DNA of 8,540 bases from an uncultured Eubacteriales bacterium (GCA_900313855.1 OMSZ01000156.1:1-8540), one strand, 5' to 3'. Numbered from the stretch's first letter, positions 1 through 6,724 are shown. Numbers and translations are program-made. The notes: generated from the letters alone by a model not told the origin.

Positions 1-237
1 ATTACGGATATTTCTTTGCGATGTAACATACCCTTCCTCATTACCGGTATCTTCGTTTATAACAGTACCTGTGTCTGTGGACACAGTCTCAGAAGCAGTA
101 TTCTCTGTTGCATATACATCGCCGCTAATAATAACCATCATTAACAATGCACAGATAAATGACAGCGCTGCCGCAATTCTTCCAACATACCTCCTGCGTT
201 TTAATTCTACAAAGCCTGTCATCAACAAATCAAACAT
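1..237 (-). CDS. Secreted or membrane-anchored protein, N-terminal part only
   Basis: This is the first 79 codons of a gene whose 3' end lies beyond the left edge. The start is ATG at 237, preceded by AAAGGA about 7 nt upstream. The protein begins with a polar stretch ending in a basic cluster (KRRR, residues 13-16), then a hydrophobic core (about residues 21-38, IAAALSFICALLMMVII) and a plausible signal peptidase I site after VYA (residues 41-43). The remainder is rich in Thr, Ser, Glu and Asp, as is common at the mature N-terminus of exported Firmicute proteins. Export is therefore well supported, but no domain is visible and I do not recognise the family. It lies 160 bp downstream of feoAB on the same strand, and a candidate promoter and a leader stem-loop sit in that gap, so it may be expressed separately. 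A long N-terminal region before the hydrophobic core leaves an uncleaved membrane anchor possible. Confidence 0.7.
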   Translation of the reverse strand, partial: MFDLLMTGFVELKRRRYVGRIAAALSFICALLMMVIISGDVYATENTASETVSTDTGTVINEDTGNEEGYVTSQRNIRN

Positions 238-265
238 AATAATTCCTTTCACGTATAATTAATCC

Positions 266-320
266 AAACCGCTTTTGCGAACCAAAGAACCGGCTTCGCG
301 TCGCAAGCAAAAAGCAGTTT
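266..320 (-). promoter_or_regulatory. Leader stem-loop upstream of the secreted-protein gene
   Basis: Read as minus-strand RNA, AAACUGCUUUUUGC (320 down to 307) pairs with GCAAAAGCGGUUU (278 up to 266 on the plus strand). The stem has about 13 pairs, one G-U wobble and one bulged U, and encloses roughly 28 nt. The wobble exists only in the minus-strand transcript; on the plus strand it is a C-A mismatch, which favours a role in the leader of the minus-strand gene. There is no T-run after the stem, so it is not a standard intrinsic terminator. It ends about 28 nt before the start codon. An mRNA stability or attenuation role is inference. Confidence 0.4.
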
Positions 321-347
321 GACCTTTGACACTTATATCATCATATT

Positions 348-376
348 AATATAACATAAAACAGCGGCTTACACAA
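348..376 (-). promoter_or_regulatory. Candidate promoter for the secreted-protein gene
   Basis: On the minus strand there is a -35-like TTGTGT (376-371), a 17-nt spacer and a -10 element TATATT (353-348). The -10 is preceded by TG one base upstream (356-355), an extended -10 motif that compensates for the weak -35. It lies just after the feoAB stop and would give a leader of about 100 nt containing the 266-320 stem-loop. No terminator is visible between feoAB and this site, so read-through from feoAB is also possible. Confidence 0.45.
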
Positions 377-397
377 GAAACATCACCATGAATAATA

Positions 398-2866
398 TCA
401 TAACAATCCAAACAGATTATAGACTATAAATGAAGCTATCCACGCAACAGCACACTGCCATATAACAACGGCAATTGCCCATTTATTACCGAGCTCACGC
501 TTTATCGATGTGATCGCAGCAATACACGGAGTATAAAGCAAAGAGAAAACAAGCAGCGATGCCGCTGACAACGTACTAAGCGCTGTCTGCACACCGTTAT
601 CAAACAATATCTCCAAAGTTGAAACAACACTTTCCTTTGCCATAAAGCCTGATATCAGCGCTGTACATATCCTCCAGTCACCAAGACCGATAGGCTTTAA
701 TACAGGCGCTATTATCTTTGAAACCATCGCAAGGATACTGTCCCCTGCATCCTCCACCAGATTAAATGACAGGTCAAAGCTTTGCAAAAGCCACACGACA
801 ACCGTTGCAAGCAGGATCACAGTAAATGCTCTCTGAAGAAAATCCTTTGCCTTTTCCCAAAGAAGCTGTATAACATTTTTGGCTCCCGGCATCCGGTAAT
901 TAGGAAGCTCCATTACAAACGGCACAGCCTCACCACGAAACAGCGTCTTCTTATACACCAAAGCAATTATTATACCCATAACTATTCCAAGCAGATAAAG
1001 TCCTATCATTACAAAGCCGCCCTGCTTAGGAAAGAACTCATTTACAAAAAACGCATATATCGGAAGTTTAGCCGAACAGCTCATAAATGGAGTTAACAGT
1101 ATCGTCATCCTTCTGTCGCGTTCACTAGGCATTGTTCTTGTAGCCATAACCGCGGGTACGGTACAGCCGAATCCTATAAGCATCGGAACTATACTTCTTC
1201 CCGAAAGACCGATACGCCTTAACGATTTATCCATGACAAATGCCACTCTGGCAATATATCCGCTGTCCTCTAATATCGAAAGGAAAAAGAACATGACCAC
1301 AATGATCGGCATAAAAGAAAGCACGCTGCCTACACCCGCAAATATACCGTCAACTATAAGTGATCTCAATGCCTCATTCACACCTACAGTAGTCATAAGC
1401 TCGGTAAGATTGTCTGTAAGCAGAGCGATCCCCTTCTCAAGCAGCCCCTGAAGAAAGGCACCTATCACATTAAATGTCAGGAAGAACACCAAAAACATGA
1501 TCCCTATAAAAGCCGGGATCGCGGTAAACCTGCCGGTAAGCACCTTGTCTATTCTCTCACTTCTTCTGCGTTCCTTACTCTCCCTTCCCTTCGCAACACA
1601 GTCATTGCACACCTTTTCTATAAACGAAAACCGCATGTCCGCAATAGCAGCGCTCTTATCAAGTCCCCGCTCCTTCTCCATCTGCAAAACTATGTGCTCT
1701 ATGGTTTCAAGCTCATTTTCATCTAATTTCAAAAGGTTAATAATGTCATTATCGCCCTCAATAGCTTTAGATGCGGCAAATCTTACAGGAACCTTCGCTT
1801 CCCTTGCGTGATCCTCAATAAGATGAATCACTGCATGTATACATCTGTGAACCGCTCCGCCATTATCCTCTTCGTCACAAAAATCCTGTCTTAACGGCTT
1901 CTCCCGGTAATACGCAACATGAACCGCATGCTCAACAAGTTCATGCACACCCTGATTCTTAGCCGCAGAAATAGGAACCACCGGCACTCCGAGCATTTCC
2001 TCCATCCTGTTGACATCAACAGAGCCGCCGTTTTCCCTGACCTCATCCATCATATTAAGAGCAACCACCATAGGAACATTCATCTCGATTAACTGCATCG
2101 TAAGATACAGATTACGTTCTATATTGGTTGCGTCAACTATATTGATAATACCCTTAGGTTTTTCTTTAAGAACAAAATTACGTGAAACGATCTCCTCCTT
2201 GCTGTAAGGAGACATTGAATAAATGCCGGGCAGATCGGTTACCAATGTATTCGGATAACCCTTTATAACACCATCCTTCCTGTCGACAGTTACCCCGGGG
2301 AAATTACCCACATGCTGGTTACTTCCCGTAAGCTGGTTAAACAGCGTTGTCTTTCCACTATTCTGATTACCAACCAAAGCAAAGCTTATAACTGTATCCT
2401 GCGGCAGAGGATCTCCGCTACCCTTAGGATGAAAACGTCCTCCCTCACCAAGACCGGGATGTTCCGTCTTCCCATGTGGAGACTTGCCATGCTCTCTCTT
2501 ACAGAGCTTTTTCCCATCCTTATTGTCTATGTCGTCTGCCTGCTGCTCATCCAAAGTCTCACGCTCTTCCCGCCGCAGATTCTTAATGTCGTTAACAGCT
2601 CTTCTTACAAGACTTTGACCATCATCAGTCTCACCTTTTTCCAAAACGTTGCCAACCTCAATCTGCGCAGCTTCCGACATTCTTAATGTCAGCTCGTAAT
2701 CATGCACCTTTATCTCAACCGGATCTCCTAACGGTGCAAACTTTACCACCGTCACCCCTACTCCCGGTATAACTCCCATATCAAGAAAATGCTGGCGCAA
2801 CGCACCTTCTCCGCCTACATTTTTTACTACTGCACTTTGTCCGACTTTAAGCTCACTTAAATTCAT
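398..2866 (-). CDS. feoB: Ferrous iron transport protein, FeoA-FeoB fusion
   Basis: Imports Fe(II) across the cytoplasmic membrane, mainly under anaerobic conditions. The 822-residue product begins with a FeoA (SH3-like) domain (residues 1-72). A hydrophilic, charged linker follows (about 72-157; C122, H126, H131, H136 and H146). Then comes the FeoB GTPase domain: G1 GNQNSGKTT (166-174), G2 Thr in PGVTVDR (190-196), G3 DLPG (211-214), G4 NMMD (271-274), G5 SAA (300-302). The membrane part starts near 447 and contains both Gate regions, with PMLIGFGCTVPAVMATR (561-577), FMSCSAKLPIY (594-604) and the LLYTPC segment (776-781). Conserved Cys are at 568, 597 and 781. All expected domains are present, so it looks functional. 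The start is ATG at 2866, with GGAG 8 nt upstream. No separate feoA or feoC is seen. FeoAB fusions are known in Clostridia and Bacteroidetes. The gene lies 95 bp downstream of the radical SAM gene, with a candidate promoter between them. Confidence 0.96.
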   Translation of the reverse strand: MNLSELKVGQSAVVKNVGGEGALRQHFLDMGVIPGVGVTVVKFAPLGDPVEIKVHDYELTLRMSEAAQIEVGNVLEKGETDDGQSLVRRAVNDIKNLRREERETLDEQQADDIDNKDGKKLCKREHGKSPHGKTEHPGLGEGGRFHPKGSGDPLPQDTVISFALVGNQNSGKTTLFNQLTGSNQHVGNFPGVTVDRKDGVIKGYPNTLVTDLPGIYSMSPYSKEEIVSRNFVLKEKPKGIINIVDATNIERNLYLTMQLIEMNVPMVVALNMMDEVRENGGSVDVNRMEEMLGVPVVPISAAKNQGVHELVEHAVHVAYYREKPLRQDFCDEEDNGGAVHRCIHAVIHLIEDHAREAKVPVRFAASKAIEGDNDIINLLKLDENELETIEHIVLQMEKERGLDKSAAIADMRFSFIEKVCNDCVAKGRESKERRRSERIDKVLTGRFTAIPAFIGIMFLVFFLTFNVIGAFLQGLLEKGIALLTDNLTELMTTVGVNEALRSLIVDGIFAGVGSVLSFMPIIVVMFFFLSILEDSGYIARVAFVMDKSLRRIGLSGRSIVPMLIGFGCTVPAVMATRTMPSERDRRMTILLTPFMSCSAKLPIYAFFVNEFFPKQGGFVMIGLYLLGIVMGIIIALVYKKTLFRGEAVPFVMELPNYRMPGAKNVIQLLWEKAKDFLQRAFTVILLATVVVWLLQSFDLSFNLVEDAGDSILAMVSKIIAPVLKPIGLGDWRICTALISGFMAKESVVSTLEILFDNGVQTALSTLSAASLLVFSLLYTPCIAAITSIKRELGNKWAIAVVIWQCAVAWIASFIVYNLFGLL

Positions 2867-2890
2867 AACCTACGCTCCATCTCCTGATCT

Positions 2891-2919
2891 ATTATACTAA
2901 AATAAAATCCACTTCAATT
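2891..2919 (-). promoter_or_regulatory. Candidate feoAB promoter
   Basis: A perfect TATAAT lies on the minus strand at 2896-2891, about 25 bp before the feoAB start, which would give a short leader of about 18 nt carrying the GGAG ribosome binding site. The -35 is poor: TTGAAG (2917-2912) fits the consensus in four positions but leaves only a 15-nt spacer, while the sequence at 17 nt (AATTGA) does not match. A weak -35 is compatible with activator dependence. I see no clear Fur-type palindrome. Confidence 0.4.
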
Positions 2920-2950
2920 TTACTTCAAAATCAATTTCAAAGCAACTCAA
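2911..2950. repeat. Helically phased TTCAA/CTCAA repeats upstream of feoAB
   Basis: On the plus strand TTCAA begins at 2913, 2924 and 2936, and CTCAA at 2946, giving steps of 11, 12 and 10 bp, close to one DNA turn each. On the strand of feoAB these read as TTGAA/TTGAG. They begin at the -35 position and extend upstream into the end of the intergenic gap. Such phasing can form a bent region or a cooperative binding array for a regulator. AT-rich sequence makes chance a real alternative. Confidence 0.3.
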
Positions 2951-2961
2951 ACACAATATGC

Positions 2962-3918
2962 TTATTCCTGCAGCGCTCTGTTTATCGCATTGAGCACTCT
3001 TTTTTTATCCGCGCTCCAAAGCGGTGCTACAAGTGTTTTCTTTGCTCCGTCTCCGGTCATTCTATGGATAACCACATCCTTAGGAATTATCGCTATGCAG
3101 TCTCTTATAAGATCAACATACTCCTCCATCGACATGCACTGAAATTTTCCCATTTTATAATCCTTTGCCAGATCCGTCCCCTCTATAACATGGAGAAGGG
3201 AAAGCTTTATTCCCTGTATGCGATACCCATCCTTCTTATCAGTTTCAATTTCCTGTTGAGAGATATTGTCTGAATTATCGTGTTCTATTACACCCTTTTG
3301 TTCTTTGCACACATACCGTACCGTTTCAAGCATATCCTCCCTGGTCTCTCCCGGCAGTCCTAGTATTACATGCGTTATTACCTCGATATCCCTCTCCCGA
3401 AGCTTTCGTACCGCTTCATCATATACCTGCAAAGGATACCCCCGCCTAATATATTCCGCACTTTTCTCATGTATGGTCTGAAGTCCTAATTCCACCCATA
3501 CCGGTTTGCGTTCATTTAATTCGGAAAGCAGATCAAGCACCTCCTCCGGCAGACAATCCGGTCTTGTTGCAACCGACAATACCGCAATGTCCGGATGATC
3601 AATTGCTTCCGTGAACAGGCTTCTTAATCGTTTTACCGGTGCATATGTATTGGTAAACGCCTGGAAATATGCTATGTATTTGCCCTTTCCATGCATTTTC
3701 CCTGCAACCTTTTCCTTTCCCCGCTCGATCTGTTCCGTAACAGAGAAAGAGGCGTCTAAAGCAAAATCCCCCGAACCATAGCCGGAGCAGAATATGCAGC
3801 CCCTCGTATCTATCCTCCCATCACGGTTTGGACAGGTAAACCCGCCATTTATGGCAATCCTATACACCTTGCACCCAAAGCGTTCTTTTAAGTAAGTATT
3901 AAGACTTGTATACTCCAT
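2962..3918 (-). CDS. Radical SAM protein, YhcC/YtqA type (TIGR01212-like)
   Basis: A radical SAM enzyme of the YhcC group, whose substrate is not firmly established. From the upstream in-frame ATG at 3924 the protein has 320 residues. The second in-frame ATG at 3918 is the better start because GAGG lies 6 nt before it but abuts the first ATG, so the product is probably 318 residues. Numbering from 3924, the cluster cysteines are C31, C43 and C46 (C-X11-C-X2-C), the spacing typical of this group. Further family signatures are YFQAFTNTYAP (86-96), VATRPDCL (118-125), WVELGLQT (143-150), THVILGLPGE (184-193) and the C-terminal IHRMTGDG (286-293). Residues about 208-236 form a hydrophilic insert (EHDNSDNISQQEIETDKKDG) where relatives go directly from the helix into the GIK-LLHV strand. 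It is divergent from pncA and precedes feoAB on the same strand with a 95-bp gap. Confidence 0.9.
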   Translation of the reverse strand: MEYTSLNTYLKERFGCKVYRIAINGGFTCPNRDGRIDTRGCIFCSGYGSGDFALDASFSVTEQIERGKEKVAGKMHGKGKYIAYFQAFTNTYAPVKRLRSLFTEAIDHPDIAVLSVATRPDCLPEEVLDLLSELNERKPVWVELGLQTIHEKSAEYIRRGYPLQVYDEAVRKLRERDIEVITHVILGLPGETREDMLETVRYVCKEQKGVIEHDNSDNISQQEIETDKKDGYRIQGIKLSLLHVIEGTDLAKDYKMGKFQCMSMEEYVDLIRDCIAIIPKDVVIHRMTGDGAKKTLVAPLWSADKKRVLNAINRALQE

Positions 3919-3968
3919 TCTCATCCTCTTTTCATCGACATATCCGAATTAACAGCAAAAGATACAAC

Positions 3969-3997
3969 TTGCTTAAACATATAATATACTCTATACT
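3969..3997 (+). promoter_or_regulatory. Candidate promoter of the pncA-pncB-nadE operon
   Basis: TTGCTT (3969-3974), a 17-nt spacer and TATACT (3992-3997) form a plausible sigma-A promoter with a good -10 and a weak -35. Transcription would begin near 4003-4005, leaving a leader of only about 45 nt before pncA. That is too short for a known NAD riboswitch, so control by a protein operator or by local leader structure is more likely. Confidence 0.5.
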
Positions 3998-4022
3998 ATA
4001 CCATAAAGGTATTCAATACCAA
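3995..4022 (-). promoter_or_regulatory. Candidate promoter for the radical SAM gene
   Basis: On the minus strand: TTGGTA (4022-4017) as -35, a 16-nt spacer and TATAGT (4000-3995) as -10, preceded by TG one base upstream (extended -10). The -10 overlaps the candidate -10 of the divergent NAD operon promoter, and the -35 overlaps the GGTATT/AATACC palindrome. The two promoters would therefore compete for polymerase and share any regulator bound at the palindrome. Confidence 0.4.
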
Positions 4023-4046
4023 ACATTTATGAAAGAAGGTATTCAA
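3998..4046 (+). promoter_or_regulatory. Interleaved ATACC/GGTAT repeats in the pncA leader
   Basis: ATACC (3998-4002), GGTAT (4008-4012), ATACC (4016-4020) and GGTAT (4038-4042) alternate. The middle pair forms a perfect palindrome, GGTATT-C-AATACC (4008-4020), and AAGGTATTCAA occurs twice exactly 30 bp apart (4006-4016 and 4036-4046). The second copy contains the GG of the pncA ribosome binding site. In RNA, AAUACC (4015-4020) can pair either with the upstream GGUAU or with the downstream GGUAUU that covers the ribosome binding site, so the two folds exclude each other. It could equally be a DNA operator. The regulator is unknown. Confidence 0.4.
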
Positions 4047-4052
4047 AAATGA
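4029..4052 (+). CDS. Possible 7-codon leader ORF overlapping the pncA start
   Basis: ATG at 4029 opens a 7-residue frame (MKEGIQK) whose TGA stop at 4050-4052 overlaps the pncA ATG at 4049-4051 in an ATGA arrangement typical of translational coupling. No ribosome binding site lies at a usual distance; the nearest, AAAGG at 4005-4009, is 19 nt upstream. The frame also runs straight through the pncA ribosome binding site. It may be coincidental, so confidence is low. Confidence 0.2.
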   Translation: MKEGIQK

Positions 4053-4573
4053 GCAAACTTTTGATCGTAGTAGATATGCAGAACGATTTCGTAACAGGCG
4101 TTCTAGGCACTAAGGAAGCCTGTAACATTGTACCTGATGTTGTGAAATTAGTAGATGAATTCGACGGTGACATCGCTTTTACTAAAGATACCCACCACGA
4201 TAATTATCTTGATACGCAGGAAGGAAAGAAGCTTCCGGTTGTTCATTGTATAGAGGGTACCGACGGATGGGAGATAATACCTGAGCTTAAAAGATATACA
4301 ACAGCTGATAACAAAAGGCTCATCGGGATTTTCAACAAGCCGACCTTCGGAAGCACAGAGCTTGCCAAAGCTCTTTCAGACAAGGATTATGACGAGATAT
4401 TTTTCTGCGGGGTATGTACGGGAATATGCGTTATCAGCAACGCAATGCTTGTCAAAGCTACTCTTCCGGAAACCCCTGTAAAGATTGTAGAAAGCTGCTG
4501 CGCATGTGTAACGCCTGAAAGCCACAACACCGCGCTTGAAGCAATGAAAACTTGTCAGATGGAAATAATTTAA
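4049..4573 (+). CDS. pncA: Nicotinamidase (isochorismatase-fold cysteine hydrolase)
   Basis: Hydrolyses nicotinamide to nicotinate and ammonia in the cytoplasm, the first step of deamidating NAD salvage. The 174-residue protein has the cysteine hydrolase fold. The catalytic triad is visible as D9 (VVDMQNDF), K97 (FNKPTFGST) and C127 (GVCTGICV). Metal ligands appear to be D47 and H49 (KDTHHDN), E58 (DTQEGKKLP) and H66 (VVHCIEGT). This Asp-His-Glu-His set, with nearly the same spacing, is the one described for the Streptococcus pneumoniae enzyme, rather than the Asp-His-His-His set of mycobacterial PncA. Length is normal to slightly short. GAAAGAAGG lies 9 nt before the ATG. It is the first gene of an operon with pncB and nadE, which strongly supports nicotinamidase over other isochorismatase-like activities. 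Confidence 0.92.
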   Translation: MSKLLIVVDMQNDFVTGVLGTKEACNIVPDVVKLVDEFDGDIAFTKDTHHDNYLDTQEGKKLPVVHCIEGTDGWEIIPELKRYTTADNKRLIGIFNKPTFGSTELAKALSDKDYDEIFFCGVCTGICVISNAMLVKATLPETPVKIVESCCACVTPESHNTALEAMKTCQMEII

Positions 4574-4617
4574 GACTTGTGATACCTATTCGAGCGCAAC
4601 AAAGCATCAGCAATTGA

Positions 4618-4639
4618 CTGCGTTTAATATTAATCGCAG
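4618..4639 (+). repeat. Imperfect palindrome between pncA and pncB
   Basis: CTGCG (4618-4622) pairs with CGCAG (4635-4639), and between them TTAATATTAA (4624-4633) is itself a perfect palindrome, with one T-T mismatch separating the two parts. There is no T-run downstream, so it is not a terminator. TTGACT at 4614-4619 resembles a -35 element, but no convincing -10 follows. It could be an mRNA processing site or a protein site in the 91-bp gap. Confidence 0.3.
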
Positions 4640-4664
4640 ATAAATTCAAACGGAGGAAAATATA

Positions 4665-5879
4665 ATGAAACTTGAACCTATCATCAAAAGCCTATTAGAA
4701 ACCGATCTGTACAAATTCTCTATGGGACAGGCAATATATCACCAGTTTCCGGGCTATAAGACCACATGGACGTTCAAATGCCGCAACAAGGACGTACATT
4801 TTACCAAAGAAATGGTTGATGAGATACGAGATCAGATAAAGGCCTACTGCACTCTTACATTTACCGAGGAGGAGCTTGAATATATCGATAAGATCAAATG
4901 GATGAAGGGCTCTTACGTTGATTTCTTAAGACTGTGGAGACCAAGATATGAGGATTTCGAGATAACCGACGATGCCGAATGCGGTCTTTTCATCGAGACA
5001 AAGGGTACCTGGCTTAACACCTCAATGTATGAGATCCCGACTCTCGCGATAGTCAACGAAGTCTACTTCAGAATGCAGTATGATTATAATGAATTGATAG
5101 AAAGCTTTAAGGAAAAGCTTGATGAGAAATACAACAACCTAAAGAACGGTCACTGGTATGCCGGCACCTTCTCTGAATTCGGCCTGCGCCGCCGCCTTTC
5201 TGCACAGGCTCAGGAGCTTGTTGTCGAGAAATTCTCACATCTTAACGACACCAATCACTCCGCCAGCAACTTTGTCGGGACCAGCAACGTGTATCTTGCC
5301 AAGAAATTCAACCTTCTCCCCGTAGGTACAATGGCACACGAATGGATAATGTGTGTCGGCCAGGGTAACCACAAACACAATCCGGCATACTCTAACTGGT
5401 ACGCCCTTGACGCATGGGTGAAGGAATACGGTATCCTTAACGGAACCGCTCTTACAGACGCAATCACGACCGACTGCTTCTTAAAGGACTTCCAACTCAC
5501 CTACGCCACACTTTTTGCCGGCGTTCGCCACGATTCGGGCGATCCGATAGAATGGGGCGAGAAAATGATCGCGCATTACGAAGAGCTCAACATCGACCCG
5601 AAGCTTAAAACCCTGCTCTTCTCCGACGGTCTTGACTTTGAAAGAGCCGATAAGATATTCAGACATTTTAACGGAAGGATCAAGGTAGCATTCGGTATAG
5701 GAACATATCTTTCCAACGATACCTGTGTACCACCGCTTAATATCGTCATGAAGACCACCATGTGCAACGGTCAGGACGTCGCTAAGATCTCGGATACTCC
5801 GGGCAAAGGAATGTGCAAGAATCCTGAATATGTCGAGTATCTGCAAAGATGTATCGACTGGAGAATGAATCACGAATAG
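4665..5879 (+). CDS. pncB: Nicotinate phosphoribosyltransferase
   Basis: Converts nicotinate and phosphoribosyl pyrophosphate to nicotinate mononucleotide, coupled to ATP hydrolysis, in the cytoplasm. The 404-residue length is usual for the bacterial/yeast-type enzyme. Signatures include ETDLYKFSMGQA (12-23), the FSEFGLRRRLSAQAQ segment (169-183), GTSNVYLAKKF (205-215), H225 in GTMAHEW (the histidine phosphorylated in characterised homologues), TDCFLKDF (269-276), RHDSGDP (288-294) and the phosphoribosyl-binding region FSDGLDFERADKI with FGIGTYLSND (319-331, 343-352). The start is well set by GGAGG 8 nt before the ATG. It follows pncA by 91 bp and precedes nadE by 14 bp, an order that matches the pathway. 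Nothing appears broken. Confidence 0.97.
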   Translation: MKLEPIIKSLLETDLYKFSMGQAIYHQFPGYKTTWTFKCRNKDVHFTKEMVDEIRDQIKAYCTLTFTEEELEYIDKIKWMKGSYVDFLRLWRPRYEDFEITDDAECGLFIETKGTWLNTSMYEIPTLAIVNEVYFRMQYDYNELIESFKEKLDEKYNNLKNGHWYAGTFSEFGLRRRLSAQAQELVVEKFSHLNDTNHSASNFVGTSNVYLAKKFNLLPVGTMAHEWIMCVGQGNHKHNPAYSNWYALDAWVKEYGILNGTALTDAITTDCFLKDFQLTYATLFAGVRHDSGDPIEWGEKMIAHYEELNIDPKLKTLLFSDGLDFERADKIFRHFNGRIKVAFGIGTYLSNDTCVPPLNIVMKTTMCNGQDVAKISDTPGKGMCKNPEYVEYLQRCIDWRMNHE

Positions 5880-5893
5880 AAGGGAGAAATAAT

Positions 5894-6724
5894 ATGTCAT
5901 ACAATTTCGACGCAGCAAAGGAAAAAGAACATATAATAGAATGGATAAGAAAGTGGTTTGAAGAAAACGGTCCTTCAGCTAATGCAGTAGTAGGAATTTC
6001 CGGAGGGAAAGATTCCACCATTGTCGCTGCGCTTCTTGCAGAGGCCTTAGGAAAAGAAAGAGTATACGGCGTTCTCATGCCGGCAGGCGTGCAGCCTGAT
6101 ATCGAAGATTCTAAACTTGTTGTTAAAACCTTAGGCATCAATACGATCATGGTAAATGTAGGCGAGCCGATTGAGAAATTAAAGGAGCAGTTATTAGCTG
6201 CGGTCAATCCGCTGGATGCTGCCAGCGGAGATCCTTCCAACGCATCAGCTGCCGGAAGTTCTGAGAACAGACCTATCAAAGAATTATCCAATGATACAAA
6301 GATAAATATTCCGCCGAGGATCAGAATGACTACCCTTTATGCGGTTGCAGCAACACTTCCAGGCGGCGGACGAGTTGCCAATACCTGCAACAGATCCGAG
6401 GATTATATCGGATACAGCACCAAGTACGGCGATGCCGCAGGAGACTTCTCGCCTATATCCGACTATCTCGTAACTGAGGTTAAGCAGATCGGTCATACGA
6501 TAAATGCTCTTTCCCCAATAGCCGGACTCATTGAAAAGACTCCTTCAGACGGACTATGCGGATACTCAGATGAAGACAAGATCGGTTTCACCTACGCAGT
6601 CCTTGATAAATACGTTCTGACAGGAGAATGTGATGATCCGGCGATAAAAGAAAAGATTGACCGTATGCATATTGCAAATCTCCACAAGCTAAAGACAATT
6701 CCAATGTGTAAGAAATTACAGTAA
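5894..6724 (+). CDS. nadE: NAD synthetase, ammonia-dependent type
   Basis: Amidates deamido-NAD to NAD using ATP, the last step of the pathway. The 276-residue protein is a stand-alone synthetase without the N-terminal glutaminase domain. The PP-loop SGGKDS is at 36-41. Other family signatures are INIPPRIRMTTLYA (137-150), NRSEDYIGYSTKYGD (166-180), AGDFSPISD (182-190), KTPSDGLCGYSDEDKIGF (215-232) and the C-terminal HKLKTIP (264-270). The ATG at 5894 is preferred over an in-frame ATG at 5849, which lies inside pncB; GGGAG lies 7 nt before 5894. Residues about 106-129 (LDAASGDPSNASAAGSSENR) form a Ser/Ala/Gly-rich insert where relatives are short. The gap to pncB is 14 bp, so translation is probably coupled. 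The stop lies inside a 38-bp palindrome. Confidence 0.96.
   Translation: MSYNFDAAKEKEHIIEWIRKWFEENGPSANAVVGISGGKDSTIVAALLAEALGKERVYGVLMPAGVQPDIEDSKLVVKTLGINTIMVNVGEPIEKLKEQLLAAVNPLDAASGDPSNASAAGSSENRPIKELSNDTKINIPPRIRMTTLYAVAATLPGGGRVANTCNRSEDYIGYSTKYGDAAGDFSPISDYLVTEVKQIGHTINALSPIAGLIEKTPSDGLCGYSDEDKIGFTYAVLDKYVLTGECDDPAIKEKIDRMHIANLHKLKTIPMCKKLQ

Noticed and set aside
71..262. Plus-strand 63-codon open frame at the left edge
   Set aside because: It lies opposite the secreted-protein gene, which has a ribosome binding site, a signal peptide and a promoter; the plus-strand frame has none of these.
782..2686. Several plus-strand open frames of 65-124 codons within the FeoAB gene
   Set aside because: They are antisense to a full-length, clearly conserved transporter, show no domains and have no suitable ribosome binding sites; they are by-products of the codon usage of feoAB.
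4003..4048. NAD-sensing riboswitch in the pncA leader
   Set aside because: The leader predicted from the promoter is only about 45 nt and contains nothing resembling a known NAD-binding aptamer; only the simple GGTAT/ATACC repeats are present.
5849..5893. Upstream start for nadE that would overlap pncB by 31 bp
   Set aside because: The extra 15 residues are the shifted frame of the pncB end, and the GGGAG ribosome binding site points to the ATG at 5894.
5481..6291. Minus-strand open frames of 145 and 169 codons across the pncB-nadE junction
   Set aside because: They overlap two well-supported enzymes on the other strand and show no recognisable protein motifs.
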